NCBI RefSeq assembly: GCF_001693755.1
Contig: NZ_LYST01000043.1
Span: 1 to 64,000 of the forward strand
Source of the DNA: Gilliamella sp. wkB171
GTDB lineage: Bacteria > Pseudomonadota > Gammaproteobacteria > Enterobacterales > Orbaceae
Direction: 5' to 3'
Length of the DNA stretch: 64,000 bases
Positions 49,033 through 57,904 of the stretch are shown here, piece by piece. Position 1 is the first letter of the stretch. Every line of letters starts with the position of its first letter. The translations under genes were made by a program, and so were the position numbers. Below the pieces are notes generated by a model that was not told the origin of the DNA, ran no database searches, and saw only the letters and a program-made list of their open reading frames with translations.

Positions 49033-49527
49033 ATGGCGATCCCCATTACAACCGTTGAAAAACTGATTGATAAATTTAAATCTCGTGGACTTTCATTCAA
49101 CTATGATGAGATTTTTTTGACTCGTTTATTACAGTTTAGTACCGAAACACTGTTAGAAAATCTTAACCAAACTTACCAACAGTATCAGCTTGATGACAAA
49201 TTATTTGCCATTTTACTGGTGATTCATTGGCATCATCCTGACGGTGTGAAGCCGTCACAAGTCAGCGAGTTAACCAATTTTTCGCGTGTGCAAGTCAGCC
49301 GTTGTGTCGAGACATTGGTCGCAAATGGTCTGGTTGAACGCCAAGATGATGCGAACGATCGTCGTTCCCACTGTCTGATTTTGACAAATAAGGGGACTAA
49401 TTTTTTGAAAAATGAGTTACCCCCTATCGAACAGAAAATGGTTGCTGCCTGGCAAATTATTTCGCAAGAAGAACGGCAGCAGTTACGTTCAATCTTAACT
49501 AAACTTTTAAAGCACCTTACTGAATAA
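49033..49527 (+). CDS. MarR-family transcriptional regulator
   Basis: 164 residues with a winged-helix core (GVKPSQVSELTNFSRVQVSR, CVETLVANGLVERQDDANDRR, with the wing DRRSHCLILT). First gene of an operon with a ybhGFSR-type exporter (18-bp gap to the next gene), with a palindromic operator over its promoter, so it likely represses its own operon until a toxic ligand is bound. E. coli uses the TetR-type CecR for the same exporter. Confidence 0.88.
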   Translation: MAIPITTVEKLIDKFKSRGLSFNYDEIFLTRLLQFSTETLLENLNQTYQQYQLDDKLFAILLVIHWHHPDGVKPSQVSELTNFSRVQVSRCVETLVANGLVERQDDANDRRSHCLILTNKGTNFLKNELPPIEQKMVAAWQIISQEERQQLRSILTKLLKHLTE

Positions 49528-49545
49528 CGATAAGCGAGAATATTT

Positions 49546-50535
49546 ATGAAGAAAAAACAGCTCATACCTCTAATATTATTATTCATTTTGGCAATAAGTT
49601 GTATCGTTTGGTTTATTTATAAAAGCCCGGCTTCACTGGTTTTATATGGTAATGTCGATATTCGCACTGTGAATAGTAGTTTTCGTGTTTCAGGTCGCTT
49701 AATGCAGTTAAATCATGAAGAAGGCGATCATATCAAACAAGGTGATCTATTAGCTAAACTTGATGCTAAACCTTATCAAATTGCTTTAGATCAGGCGAAA
49801 GCCAATTTAATGATGCAGCAAGCGCAATTGGATTTAGTCACCACCGGCTATCGTAAAGAAGAAGTCGCGCAAGCTACTGCACAAGTCTTACAGTATCAAG
49901 CGAGTTATGATTATGCCGAAAGCAATTATCAACGCATGGCAACATTGATTAAATCCGCCTCGATATCTAAAGATCAACTGGATAACAGCTTAACCTTGCG
50001 AAATCAAGCCAAAGCCAATTTACAGACAGCAAAACAAAAGCTAGATCAACTCACTAACGGTTATCGCAAAGAGGAAATTGAATCAGCACAAGCAACCGTT
50101 GCAGTGGCAAAAGCTGAGCTTGAACAAGCTGAACTTAATTTATCGGATACCGAACTTTATGCTCCTACTGACGGCACCATTTTAACTCGCGCAGTTGAAG
50201 CCGGTACAATGTTGAGTGCAGGCACACCGATTTATGCGATTTCGTTAGATAGGCCAGTTTGGGTGCGTGCTTATATCGATGAAGTCAATTTAAGTCAAGC
50301 CATACCGGGTCGAACCGTTTATGTATATACCGATTCTCAGCCGGACAGACCCTATATCGGTCAAATTGGCTTTGTGTCTCCTACAGCTGAATTTACCCCG
50401 AAAACGGTTGAAACACCCGTATTACGCACTGATTTAGTTTACCGTTTGCGAATTCAAATTAACCAAACCGGTGAAGGTCAAGCAGATGAGATGTTACGTC
50501 AAGGTATGCCGGTAACCATTAAATTTTCACAATAA
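49546..50535 (+). CDS. ybhG: HlyD/MFP periplasmic adaptor of ABC exporter (YbhG type)
   Basis: 329 residues: an N-terminal membrane anchor (about residues 5-25), a lipoyl/barrel-sandwich start VSGRLMQLNHEEGDHIKQGD, a long coiled-coil hairpin (about 85-190), and a C-terminal beta-barrel. Length and operon order match E. coli YbhG (332). It links the inner-membrane ABC part to an outer-membrane channel, presumably TolC-like. No outer-membrane factor is in the operon. Confidence 0.88.
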   Translation: MKKKQLIPLILLFILAISCIVWFIYKSPASLVLYGNVDIRTVNSSFRVSGRLMQLNHEEGDHIKQGDLLAKLDAKPYQIALDQAKANLMMQQAQLDLVTTGYRKEEVAQATAQVLQYQASYDYAESNYQRMATLIKSASISKDQLDNSLTLRNQAKANLQTAKQKLDQLTNGYRKEEIESAQATVAVAKAELEQAELNLSDTELYAPTDGTILTRAVEAGTMLSAGTPIYAISLDRPVWVRAYIDEVNLSQAIPGRTVYVYTDSQPDRPYIGQIGFVSPTAEFTPKTVETPVLRTDLVYRLRIQINQTGEGQADEMLRQGMPVTIKFSQ

Positions 50536-50545
50536 TGGTGACATT

Positions 50546-52276
50546 ATGCAAAATCATCAGCAAATTGTACTCGATAAGGTCACCAAACAGTTTGTGCAAA
50601 ACAATCAACCGGTAACAATTGCTATAAAGCCGTTATCGATAACCCTTTCCGCACATGGGGTGACTGGTTTGGTGGGTCCGGATGGCGCCGGCAAAACCAC
50701 CTTGTTACGAATGTTAGCAGGGTTGCTTACGCCAAGTGAAGGCAAAATTACTGTTGCAGGATTAAACCCGATAGAAAACCGTGATCAACTACGGACAATT
50801 GTAGGCTATATGCCCCAAAAGTTTGGTCTTTATGAAGATTTGACCGTGTTAGAAAATCTTAATTTATTTGCTGATCTACGTGATATCAAAAGCGAAGATC
50901 GTCAGCAAATTTTCGATAAACTGCTTAAATTTACCGATTTGGCGCGCTTTACTGAACGACTAGCCGGTAAGTTATCCGGCGGGATGAAGCAGAAACTTGG
51001 TCTAGCTTGTACTTTATTGGGCGATCCACAAATTTTGTTGCTCGATGAACCGGGTGTTGGCGTTGATCCGATTTCACGCAAGGAACTATGGCAAATGGTG
51101 CATCAGTTAGCCAATGAAGGGATGCTTATCATATGGAGTACATCTTACCTTGACGAAGCTGAACAATGTAAATCTATTTTATTGCTTAATAAAGGTGAAT
51201 TACTTTTTCAAGGACAACCGCAACGGCTAACCCAGCGCGTTGCCAATCGAGTTTACTTGCTTTCTTCATCTACATCAAATCGAAAGTTATTACAAACAGT
51301 TTTAAAATTACCCGCAGTAAGTGACGGTGTGATTGAAGGCGATAATATTCGCTTGATTATAAAATCAGATCAATCTATTGAGCAAATATTAAAGCATCTG
51401 CCTATCCCCGATATTACCAGTAAACCCACTTGTGGGCGTTTTGAAGATGCATTTATCGATTTACTTGGTGGTATTACTCATAAAGAATCGATATTGACTA
51501 AAATTATGCCGAAAATATCGGGTTCATTAGATGATATTGTTATCGAAGCCAAAGATTTGACAAAAACTTTTGGCAGCTTTATTGCCACAGATCAGGTAAA
51601 TTTTACCATTAAACGTGGCGAAATTTTTGGTTTATTAGGCCCGAATGGCGCAGGTAAATCAACAACGTTTAAAATGATGTGCGGCTTATTGCCTGTTAGT
51701 CGCGGAAAAGCCTTAGTCTTGGGGTTAGATCTGAAAAAAAGTGCGATCCAAGTACGTGAACGCATTGGCTATATGGCGCAACGCTTTTCGCTATATGATA
51801 AATTGAGTGTGTATCAAAATCTGCGCTTTTTTGCGGGGATTTATGGCTTGATGGCAGATGAACAAAAACAACGTATTAACGAGATGATAACCGCATTCGA
51901 TTTAGCGCCAATGTTAGCTAAAAAACCTGAATCATTGCCACTAGGATTTAAACAACGATTAGCTTTAGCTTGTGCTTTGATGCATAAACCCGAAATTGTC
52001 TTTTTAGATGAACCGACATCAGGAGTCGATCCGATAACGCGTCGTGAATTTTGGGTTCATATTAATAGTCTGGTTGAAAAAGGTGTAACGGTTATGGTGA
52101 CAACGCACTTTATGGATGAGGCTGAATATTGTGATCGCATCGCTTTAATTAATGGTGGCAGAGTGATTGCTTTAGGTTCACCAAATCAATTAAAGCAATC
52201 CGTCGCCGACAATGCAACTATGGAGCAAACTTTTATTAAACTGGTCGTTGATGCTAAATCAGGAAAAACATTATGA
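50546..52276 (+). CDS. ybhF: ABC exporter ATPase with two nucleotide-binding domains (YbhF type)
   Basis: 576 residues with two NBDs: Walker A GPDGAGKTTL (about residue 45) and GPNGAGKSTT (about residue 365). The first domain has a normal LSGGMKQ signature; the second is LPLGFKQ, a known kind of variation in this family. Length matches E. coli YbhF (578). It overlaps the next gene by 4 bp, so the ATPase and permease are coupled. Confidence 0.9.
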   Translation: MQNHQQIVLDKVTKQFVQNNQPVTIAIKPLSITLSAHGVTGLVGPDGAGKTTLLRMLAGLLTPSEGKITVAGLNPIENRDQLRTIVGYMPQKFGLYEDLTVLENLNLFADLRDIKSEDRQQIFDKLLKFTDLARFTERLAGKLSGGMKQKLGLACTLLGDPQILLLDEPGVGVDPISRKELWQMVHQLANEGMLIIWSTSYLDEAEQCKSILLLNKGELLFQGQPQRLTQRVANRVYLLSSSTSNRKLLQTVLKLPAVSDGVIEGDNIRLIIKSDQSIEQILKHLPIPDITSKPTCGRFEDAFIDLLGGITHKESILTKIMPKISGSLDDIVIEAKDLTKTFGSFIATDQVNFTIKRGEIFGLLGPNGAGKSTTFKMMCGLLPVSRGKALVLGLDLKKSAIQVRERIGYMAQRFSLYDKLSVYQNLRFFAGIYGLMADEQKQRINEMITAFDLAPMLAKKPESLPLGFKQRLALACALMHKPEIVFLDEPTSGVDPITRREFWVHINSLVEKGVTVMVTTHFMDEAEYCDRIALINGGRVIALGSPNQLKQSVADNATMEQTFIKLVVDAKSGKTL

Positions 52277-53391
52277 TGTTTTCATTCAGCCGTACATTGA
52301 CACTGTGTAACAAAGAGATTAAGCAAATCCTTCGTGATCCAAGTAGCTGGATGATCACCATTATTATTCCCTTGTTATTATTGTTCCTATTTGGTTACGG
52401 TATTAGTTTAGATTCCAACAAAATTCGTATTGGTGTATTAGTCGAACAACAAAGCCAGCCGGCTCATGATTTTGTACAAGAATTGAATGGTTCCCCCTTT
52501 ATTGATCCTGTGTTTTCAAATAACCGCTATGAATTATCAACAAAATTAAGCGCCGGACAAATTCGAGGGATAGTTGTCATACCCGTTAATTTTGCGCAAG
52601 CAGTACAAAATCACCAAGGAACTATTCAACTTATCACCGATGGCAGTGAACCCAATACTGCTAATTTTGTACAAGGTTATTTAACGAGCATATGGCAAAT
52701 TTGGCAACAAAAGCAAAACCAACAACGATTGATTGACCATCGTCAAGGTATTGAAATAACCTCGCACGTTTGGTTTAACTCAGCGGCGATAAGCAAAAAC
52801 TTTATTTTACCTGGCGCTATTACGATCATTATGACAGTGATAGGTTCAATTCTAACTGCTCTGGTGATTGCTCGTGAATGGGAACGTGGCACGATGGAAG
52901 CGTTATTATCAACGCCAATGACTAAGTTAGAGTTTTTATTATCAAAGCTTATTCCCTATTATCTAATTGGTCTACTCGCGTTAATTATTTGTGTAATTGT
53001 GACGGTGGGCATCATGCAAGTGCCTTTTCGCGGTTCGATTACACTATTATTAATTGTGAGTAGTTTATTTTTACTGGTTATTTTACAACTGGGTTTATTA
53101 ATATCAACATTAGCCCGCAACCAGTTTAATGCAGCTATGATTGCATTAAACGCGGCATTTTTACCAGCCGTTATGCTTTCGGGATTTGTATTTGAAATCA
53201 ACAGTATGCCGGCCATTATTCAACTCGTTACTTATATCATCCCGGCTCGTTACTACGTCAATATTTTACAAACGCTGTTTTTAGCCGGCGATATTGTATC
53301 GGTAATGCTAATTAATGCGTCTTTTTTAATTACCTGTATCTGTCTTTTATTTGTGGTGATATTTAAAAAAACCCGTATGCAATTAGATTAA
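52273..53391 (+). CDS. ybhS: ABC-2 type permease (YbhS type)
   Basis: 372 residues: one N-terminal membrane helix, a large periplasmic domain (about residues 50-170), then five helices, the ABC-2 exporter layout. [21 protein letters not shown] at the start and [14 protein letters not shown] are family hallmarks. It overlaps ybhF by 4 bp. It probably forms a heterodimer with the following permease. Confidence 0.9.
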   Translation: MMFSFSRTLTLCNKEIKQILRDPSSWMITIIIPLLLLFLFGYGISLDSNKIRIGVLVEQQSQPAHDFVQELNGSPFIDPVFSNNRYELSTKLSAGQIRGIVVIPVNFAQAVQNHQGTIQLITDGSEPNTANFVQGYLTSIWQIWQQKQNQQRLIDHRQGIEITSHVWFNSAAISKNFILPGAITIIMTVIGSILTALVIAREWERGTMEALLSTPMTKLEFLLSKLIPYYLIGLLALIICVIVTVGIMQVPFRGSITLLLIVSSLFLLVILQLGLLISTLARNQFNAAMIALNAAFLPAVMLSGFVFEINSMPAIIQLVTYIIPARYYVNILQTLFLAGDIVSVMLINASFLITCICLLFVVIFKKTRMQLD

Positions 53392-53410
53392 GCTAACCGG
53401 AACAATTACT

Positions 53411-54526
53411 ATGATAAAATTGATTAACACAATAACCCTATATCGAACATTGACTCTAATAAAAAAAGAGCTCGCCCTACTTTGGCAAGATAAACAAACC
53501 CGTCTTATTTTAGTCATGCCAGTTTTACTGCAAATTTTTATCTTTCCTTTTGCCGCTACGCTTGATGTCACCAATGCAACAATAGCCGTGTATAGACCAA
53601 CAATAGATGAACCGAGTACAGAGTTAATTGATCGATTTGCACATTCGAGTTCTTTTTCTAAAATATTAGTACTCGATTCGCAGCAGGCCATTATTGATAC
53701 AATTAATTATCAAAAAGCCTTAGTTGCGGTGCAATTTCCTAGTGATTTTTCGCAAAAATTACTTAGTGGGCAATCCACACAAATCCAAATTATTTTAGAT
53801 GGTCGCAAGTCTAACAGTGCACAAATTGCTGCTAGCTATATTCAACAAATTATTATGCAATATCAGCAAGAACAACTAGGGCAAAATAGTAGTCAATTGA
53901 TTGTCCGTCATCGTTACAACAGTAATTTAGACTATAAACATTTTATCTTACCGTCCTTAATTGCGTTAATTACGACTATCGGCGTTATGATTGTCACCTC
54001 ACTTTCGGTAGCGCGTGAACGCGAACAAGGTACCCTTGACCAGTTACGCATTTCACCTTTAATGACTTGGCAAATTTTTACTGGTAAAGCAATACCAGCA
54101 ATTATTGTCGCCATGTTACAAGGCAGTCTGATACTGATTGCCAGCATTTTTCTTTATGGCATTACCTTTCAAGGATCACTCATTTATTTTTATTTATGTA
54201 TGTTTAGTTATGGATTATCGTTAGTTGGATTTGGCTTATTTATTTCTGCGCTTTGTTCAACTCAACAACAAGCATTTATTGGTATTATTACCTTTATGAT
54301 GCCGGCAATATTATTATCAGGATTTATTGCGCCGGTCGAAAACATGCCAATTTTTTTACAATATCTAACAGAAATTAATCCGGTGCGCCATTTTGTCGAA
54401 CTAACAAAGCAGATTTATCTAAAAAATGTCAGTTTTGCTATTATCTGGCATAGTTTATGGAAACTGTATGCCATCACAATATTATTAGGTGGTAGTGCTT
54501 ACTATCTATTTAAAAAGTATGTGTAA
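53411..54526 (+). CDS. ybhR: ABC-2 type permease (YbhR type)
   Basis: 371 residues with the same layout as the preceding permease (N-terminal helix, periplasmic domain, then five helices; [15 protein letters not shown] is the matching motif). Last gene of the marR-ybhGFSR unit. In E. coli YbhGFSR exports cations and some drugs; the substrate here is unknown. Confidence 0.9.
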   Translation: MIKLINTITLYRTLTLIKKELALLWQDKQTRLILVMPVLLQIFIFPFAATLDVTNATIAVYRPTIDEPSTELIDRFAHSSSFSKILVLDSQQAIIDTINYQKALVAVQFPSDFSQKLLSGQSTQIQIILDGRKSNSAQIAASYIQQIIMQYQQEQLGQNSSQLIVRHRYNSNLDYKHFILPSLIALITTIGVMIVTSLSVAREREQGTLDQLRISPLMTWQIFTGKAIPAIIVAMLQGSLILIASIFLYGITFQGSLIYFYLCMFSYGLSLVGFGLFISALCSTQQQAFIGIITFMMPAILLSGFIAPVENMPIFLQYLTEINPVRHFVELTKQIYLKNVSFAIIWHSLWKLYAITILLGGSAYYLFKKYV

Positions 54527-55223
54527 CATCTCATAACATTCGAAGATTCGAATAATGCCTATTATGATTATTGACCTATTTTTATGCCACTTATACTACG
54601 ACAAGCTTGTTATTTATTATTTTTAACGCTCTATAAAACCAAATCAGCGTCTGAAGAAAAAAATTTGGCGGCCAACCGCGTGAATAACTTACCTGCTGCT
54701 TACTGAGTTAGATAGATGTATTGCTTAAATTTTGATCTAATTGTATGCTTGCGGCTCCGACGCCCGCGCCTCGTTCGTTTACAACGACTCGTTGCGGGCT
54801 TTTGCCACAACATTTACTTCGTTAATGTTATGGCAACGTCGCGTGTATTCATCGCTATAACCATCCACACCATACTCGCCCTCAAGTTGTACGCCAAACT
54901 CGGTTGAAATCACTTATGGCAAATGTTCGCTTAGCTTAGTTACGGAAAAAGCTACACACAAAAATCGACTTATTAAGATATGTTTTAAATTGAAATAAAA
55001 CAATTTTAAAACAGTAACCTAATTGCTGGTTAATGACAAATACAGTTAGATTATATGTGCTTAAAAAAGCACCTTCTTTAAATAAAAATGCCTTATTTAA
55101 ATTCTGTTGATAATCCAACTTATGACAAATATTGATCATAAATCCTTATTGCAACATGAAATCCTTATCTAATTTATACTATTTAAATCAATTGGATAGT
55201 CATTAAATAAACACGTAGTTAAA
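54527..55223. other. Gene-poor convergent region with GC-richer structured segment
   Basis: About 700 bp between convergent ybhR and adhesin 2. Most is AT-rich, but 54740-54900 is visibly GC-richer and full of inverted repeats, listed separately. A short inverted repeat ATTCGAA-GA-TTCGAAT lies at 54538-54553. No gene is supported. Confidence 0.5.
54740..54900. other. GC-rich inverted-repeat segment, possible mobile-element or gene remnant
   Basis: Contains CAACGACTCGTTG (54782-54794), outer arms GCCCGC (54762-54767) and GCGGGC (54794-54799), and a 13-bp stem with one mismatch (54802-54814 with 54824-54836). On the minus strand a ~44-codon stop-free stretch (ISTEFGVQLEGEYGV...) reads like protein and continues past one TAA as TNEARASEPQAYN. 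This could be a degraded coding remnant or a structured repeat; I cannot assign it. Confidence 0.4.
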
Positions 55224-56705
55224 TCATTCTTTACATAAAACATAATGCATATTGGTATCGACACCCACACCAACATCACCATAGTACAAACCTATTCGAA
55301 AGTGCGCACTGTTACCACCCGATAATGTTCCCCAATAGTCTGCTGTCCAAAACAGCTGATCTAGCCAGTGTGATTTTGGATAGGTATTTTTATCTAAATG
55401 TCCCCATTCACCCAAAATGCTTTCGCCAATAGACCTTGTATAAGCACTATATTGATAAATCCAATTCATTGGCGCAGCACTACGAGGGGAATTAGTTAAT
55501 TCTTTACGAGTTATCAAACTACAAAAATTAGACGCATTCTGCCAATTATATGCAAATTCATAAGGTACAACCCAAATACCTCGTGGATCAAAAGTATAAT
55601 CATACTTTAACAATGGATTGTTTTTTAACGTTGCCCGAACAGTGACAGGTCCAGAAGGCTTATCACTAAGTAGTACGTTGCCTAATTTATCAATCGAGAC
55701 TTTTCCACCAGGATTGTTAGGAACAGAATAGTTATAATCTGTTTGCGCACCAGTTAATATTAGCTGAAACTGTGCACCAGGAAAGCCAGTAGAAGGAAAC
55801 TTATTTGACGATACTGATGGCGCCGCTTTAAAACCCAAATTAGGCACATAATCTGAAGTATAACCACCGCCATTAAGAGGATCTGGTTTTGTGCTGTCGG
55901 GTATATTCCACCAATTATCTGAATCTGAATCAAAGTTAAAATCGCCTTTTTGATTATTAGTTAACCATTGCTTAGCGGGTAGCACAATTGTTGCGTTAGG
56001 TTTGAGATAACATACTTCGCGTTTAGATAAAATATAATAACTGTGGCTTGCCCCCGTAAATTGACCTATATCCGGTATACCATAACGGGTTGCTAAAGCA
56101 CCATCATCGGCACTAAGTGTTAATTTATAGGGAGATTTACACGCATCTAACTCACTATTCGGATTCGATTTCACATAATCGGTCACATCTTCACCATCGT
56201 ACGTTTCCCATTTCACTCTCATAGAACCCGTTATGGTAAAAAGTTTATCTCCATCTGGATCACGCCAATAATTATTTGCTACTATCGCATTGGCTAACGG
56301 CATTGATGGATAATTGTTAAAAGGTAAATGGGTTTTGATATCATTAAAAGTTGTCGGCACTTTTTCTATCACAATGGGCTCAACTACTGATGATTTGTCT
56401 TCCAACGCGCTTATCACCTTATTATCCGGCAACGTTAACGATAAGAGTGGTAATATTGTTGTTGACACTGTCTTTCCATTGTCAAAGGTTAAATAAGGCC
56501 CTGTGCCATTAATTACCTGAGCTGTTTGTGAGTTTAAGCCATACACCTGCTTTATCGATAACGCTGTCAATATTAATAACAAAAAGAGGTTTGATAATCC
56601 TAAATTTATTATGCCCTTTCTGAAACAAATTTTGACAAACGATTGTTTACTTTGATTAATATTTGGAAAATGTAGAAATAAATTTAAAGATGGATTTTTG
56701 AACAA
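55224..56705 (-). CDS. Putative phase-variable adhesin 2 (body frame, out of frame with its start as sequenced)
   Basis: Paralogue of the 16304-17812 gene. Signal/anchor segment near residues 30-54 ending KQVYGL, then the shared module QTAQVINGTGPYLTFDNGKT and YWRDPDGDKLFTITGSM, a divergent middle, and a C-terminal domain with GEWG, FWTADYWG and a final cysteine that resembles a C-type-lectin fold. In-frame initiation would need a TTG with no Shine-Dalgarno. A Shine-Dalgarno/ATG at 56791 lies beyond the 8-copy heptamer tract and is out of frame; 6 or 9 copies would give one protein of 517 or 524 residues. DUF823-like adhesin by memory. Confidence 0.8.
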   Translation of the reverse strand: MFKNPSLNLFLHFPNINQSKQSFVKICFRKGIINLGLSNLFLLLILTALSIKQVYGLNSQTAQVINGTGPYLTFDNGKTVSTTILPLLSLTLPDNKVISALEDKSSVVEPIVIEKVPTTFNDIKTHLPFNNYPSMPLANAIVANNYWRDPDGDKLFTITGSMRVKWETYDGEDVTDYVKSNPNSELDACKSPYKLTLSADDGALATRYGIPDIGQFTGASHSYYILSKREVCYLKPNATIVLPAKQWLTNNQKGDFNFDSDSDNWWNIPDSTKPDPLNGGGYTSDYVPNLGFKAAPSVSSNKFPSTGFPGAQFQLILTGAQTDYNYSVPNNPGGKVSIDKLGNVLLSDKPSGPVTVRATLKNNPLLKYDYTFDPRGIWVVPYEFAYNWQNASNFCSLITRKELTNSPRSAAPMNWIYQYSAYTRSIGESILGEWGHLDKNTYPKSHWLDQLFWTADYWGTLSGGNSAHFRIGLYYGDVGVGVDTNMHYVLCKE

Positions 56706-56791
56706 AAAATTGCGATGCCCGATGCCCGATGCCCGATGCCCGATGCCCGATGCCCGATGCCCGATGCCCGATTAAGACCATATTTTAACAT
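56706..56791 (-). other. 5' start segment of adhesin 2 with heptamer phase switch
   Basis: ATG at 56791-56789, seven codons (MLKYGLN), the GGGCATC tract, then only 8 bp to the TTG at 56705. With 8 repeats the product is 35 residues (two RASGIGH, RASGI, AIFCSKIHL, stop). With 9 repeats the reading becomes three RASGIGH then RNFLFKNPS into the body. The Shine-Dalgarno AAGGAG at 56802-56807 is 10 nt from the ATG, the same spacing as in copy 1. Confidence 0.75.
56713..56772 (-). repeat. Heptanucleotide tandem repeat, 8 copies
   Basis: Eight perfect copies of GATGCCC (plus strand) at 56714-56769, with partial units at both ends. It is identical in unit and copy number to the tract at 17935-17990. 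Confidence 0.97.
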
Positions 56792-57264
56792 ATTTTTACT
56801 ACTCCTTATAGCTAATTTGATTAACTTTTTTCAAAAAAATACAATGTATTAGCTTTTATGTATATCATCTAATGCAGCTTTTTTGTGCGTGATAATGTCA
56901 ATAATGCGGTTCAATCGTAAAATAGAATATAAAAATTGTAATGTGTATTTATGTAAATTTTTGTCAATAATCATCAATAGCAACGTTATAAATGTATTTT
57001 AAGTCTACAATTTAATGACGAATACCTACTAGGATTAACCATTAACTTAATCAATGAATCTTTTGCATAATTATCATAGTATTTTATGGTTACCGCGATG
57101 ATTATCCACCAGTGAAAAGGTCATATGCTACCTTAATCTGTTGTGTAATATATTCTGATTAATTGATTATTTTTAAGAGGACACGTGAGTTGTAATTATT
57201 TTTGCAACAAAATTGATAAGTATCAGAAAAAGTACAATGTTGCCCACTATTTCTGAGTAAGAAA

Positions 57265-57306
57265 CTCTCTTTATACTATGAATTGCTGATCATAGTATAA
57301 AGAGAG
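57265..57306. repeat. 17-bp perfect hairpin
   Basis: Arms 57265-57281 and 57290-57306 are perfectly complementary over 17 bp, with the 8-nt loop ATTGCTGA. No T tract follows on either strand. It could be a transcript end, a small-RNA part or a mobile-element end. Confidence 0.7.
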
Positions 57307-57316
57307 ATAGACTAAA

Positions 57317-57437
57317 TTATCTGACGTTTATACAGCCTTAATCCAGACGTTAGCGTTTAGAGTTCGGTGCTGGATTTTATAAACTACCTATACGGCGTTA
57401 ATCTAGAACCAGACATACTATAACGCCTGTCAGATAA
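57317..57437. mobile_element. Possible MITE-like element with 9-bp terminal inverted repeats
   Basis: TTATCTGAC at 57317-57325 and GTCAGATAA at 57429-57437 frame a 121-bp segment with two similar inner stretches (TATACAGCCTTAATC and TATACGGCGTTAATC). No transposase is present and no target duplication is clear, so this is a weak call. Confidence 0.3.
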
Positions 57438-57769
57438 AAGACAAAATACATTTTTCTTGCTAAAAACCCTTTTTTTGAGCTTGTTTTTAATACATTGATT
57501 TTATTTAATTTAAATTTAAGGTAAAAAAAAGGGTTAAACATAACGATGTTTTTGCATGTTAACTTAGTCAAAAAATACCAATGATTGGTTCATTTTTATC
57601 GGTGATTTCAAGTTAGTTATTGGAATTGTGTATGTGCTTTTTATAAAAACAGGTATGATCTCAAATCATCTGGATAATGGTTAAAACCGAGATAGATCTT
57701 AATATAACAAAATTAAATATTACTCATATGTTACTGTGAAAATAGTTTTATCACTGCCTAAGTTTAGAT

Positions 57770-57791
57770 AAGGGAATCATCGGATTCCCTT
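57770..57791 (-). terminator. Hairpin downstream of proP-like gene
   Basis: AAGGGAATC / GATTCCCTT stem (9 bp) with loop ATCG, about 115 bp past the stop. The following minus-strand bases are only partly T-rich. Confidence 0.4.
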
Positions 57792-57904
57792 AATTAGACG
57801 GCTAACAGCATCATCAACATTACCAAATTAGCTACGTTTACGACTCATTATAAAAAATCAATTGATTAACAAATATTGGCTTGTTTTATGATAACTCAAT
57901 AATA

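Larger units (their letters stand above)
56808..57904. other. Gene-poor region between adhesin 2 and proP-like gene
   Basis: About 1.1 kb. The right-to-left adhesin promoter should lie in 56808-57000, where the sequence resembles the upstream part of adhesin 1. No open frame looks like a gene. It contains the long hairpin at 57265-57306, the inverted-repeat element 57317-57437, and a hairpin near the proP end. Confidence 0.5.

Noticed and set aside
50546-52276. Degenerate second ABC signature (LPLGF) as a sign of a broken gene
   Set aside because: The frame is intact, Walker motifs are present, and such variation is normal for the two-domain YbhF/RbbA type.
52273-54526. Could the two permeases be a recent duplication?
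   Set aside because: They are clearly divergent in sequence and correspond to the normal YbhS/YbhR pair.
54716-54907. 63-codon plus-strand frame across the GC-rich island
   Set aside because: Arg/Leu-rich composition typical of a frame crossing a structured GC-rich segment; the opposite strand reads more like protein.
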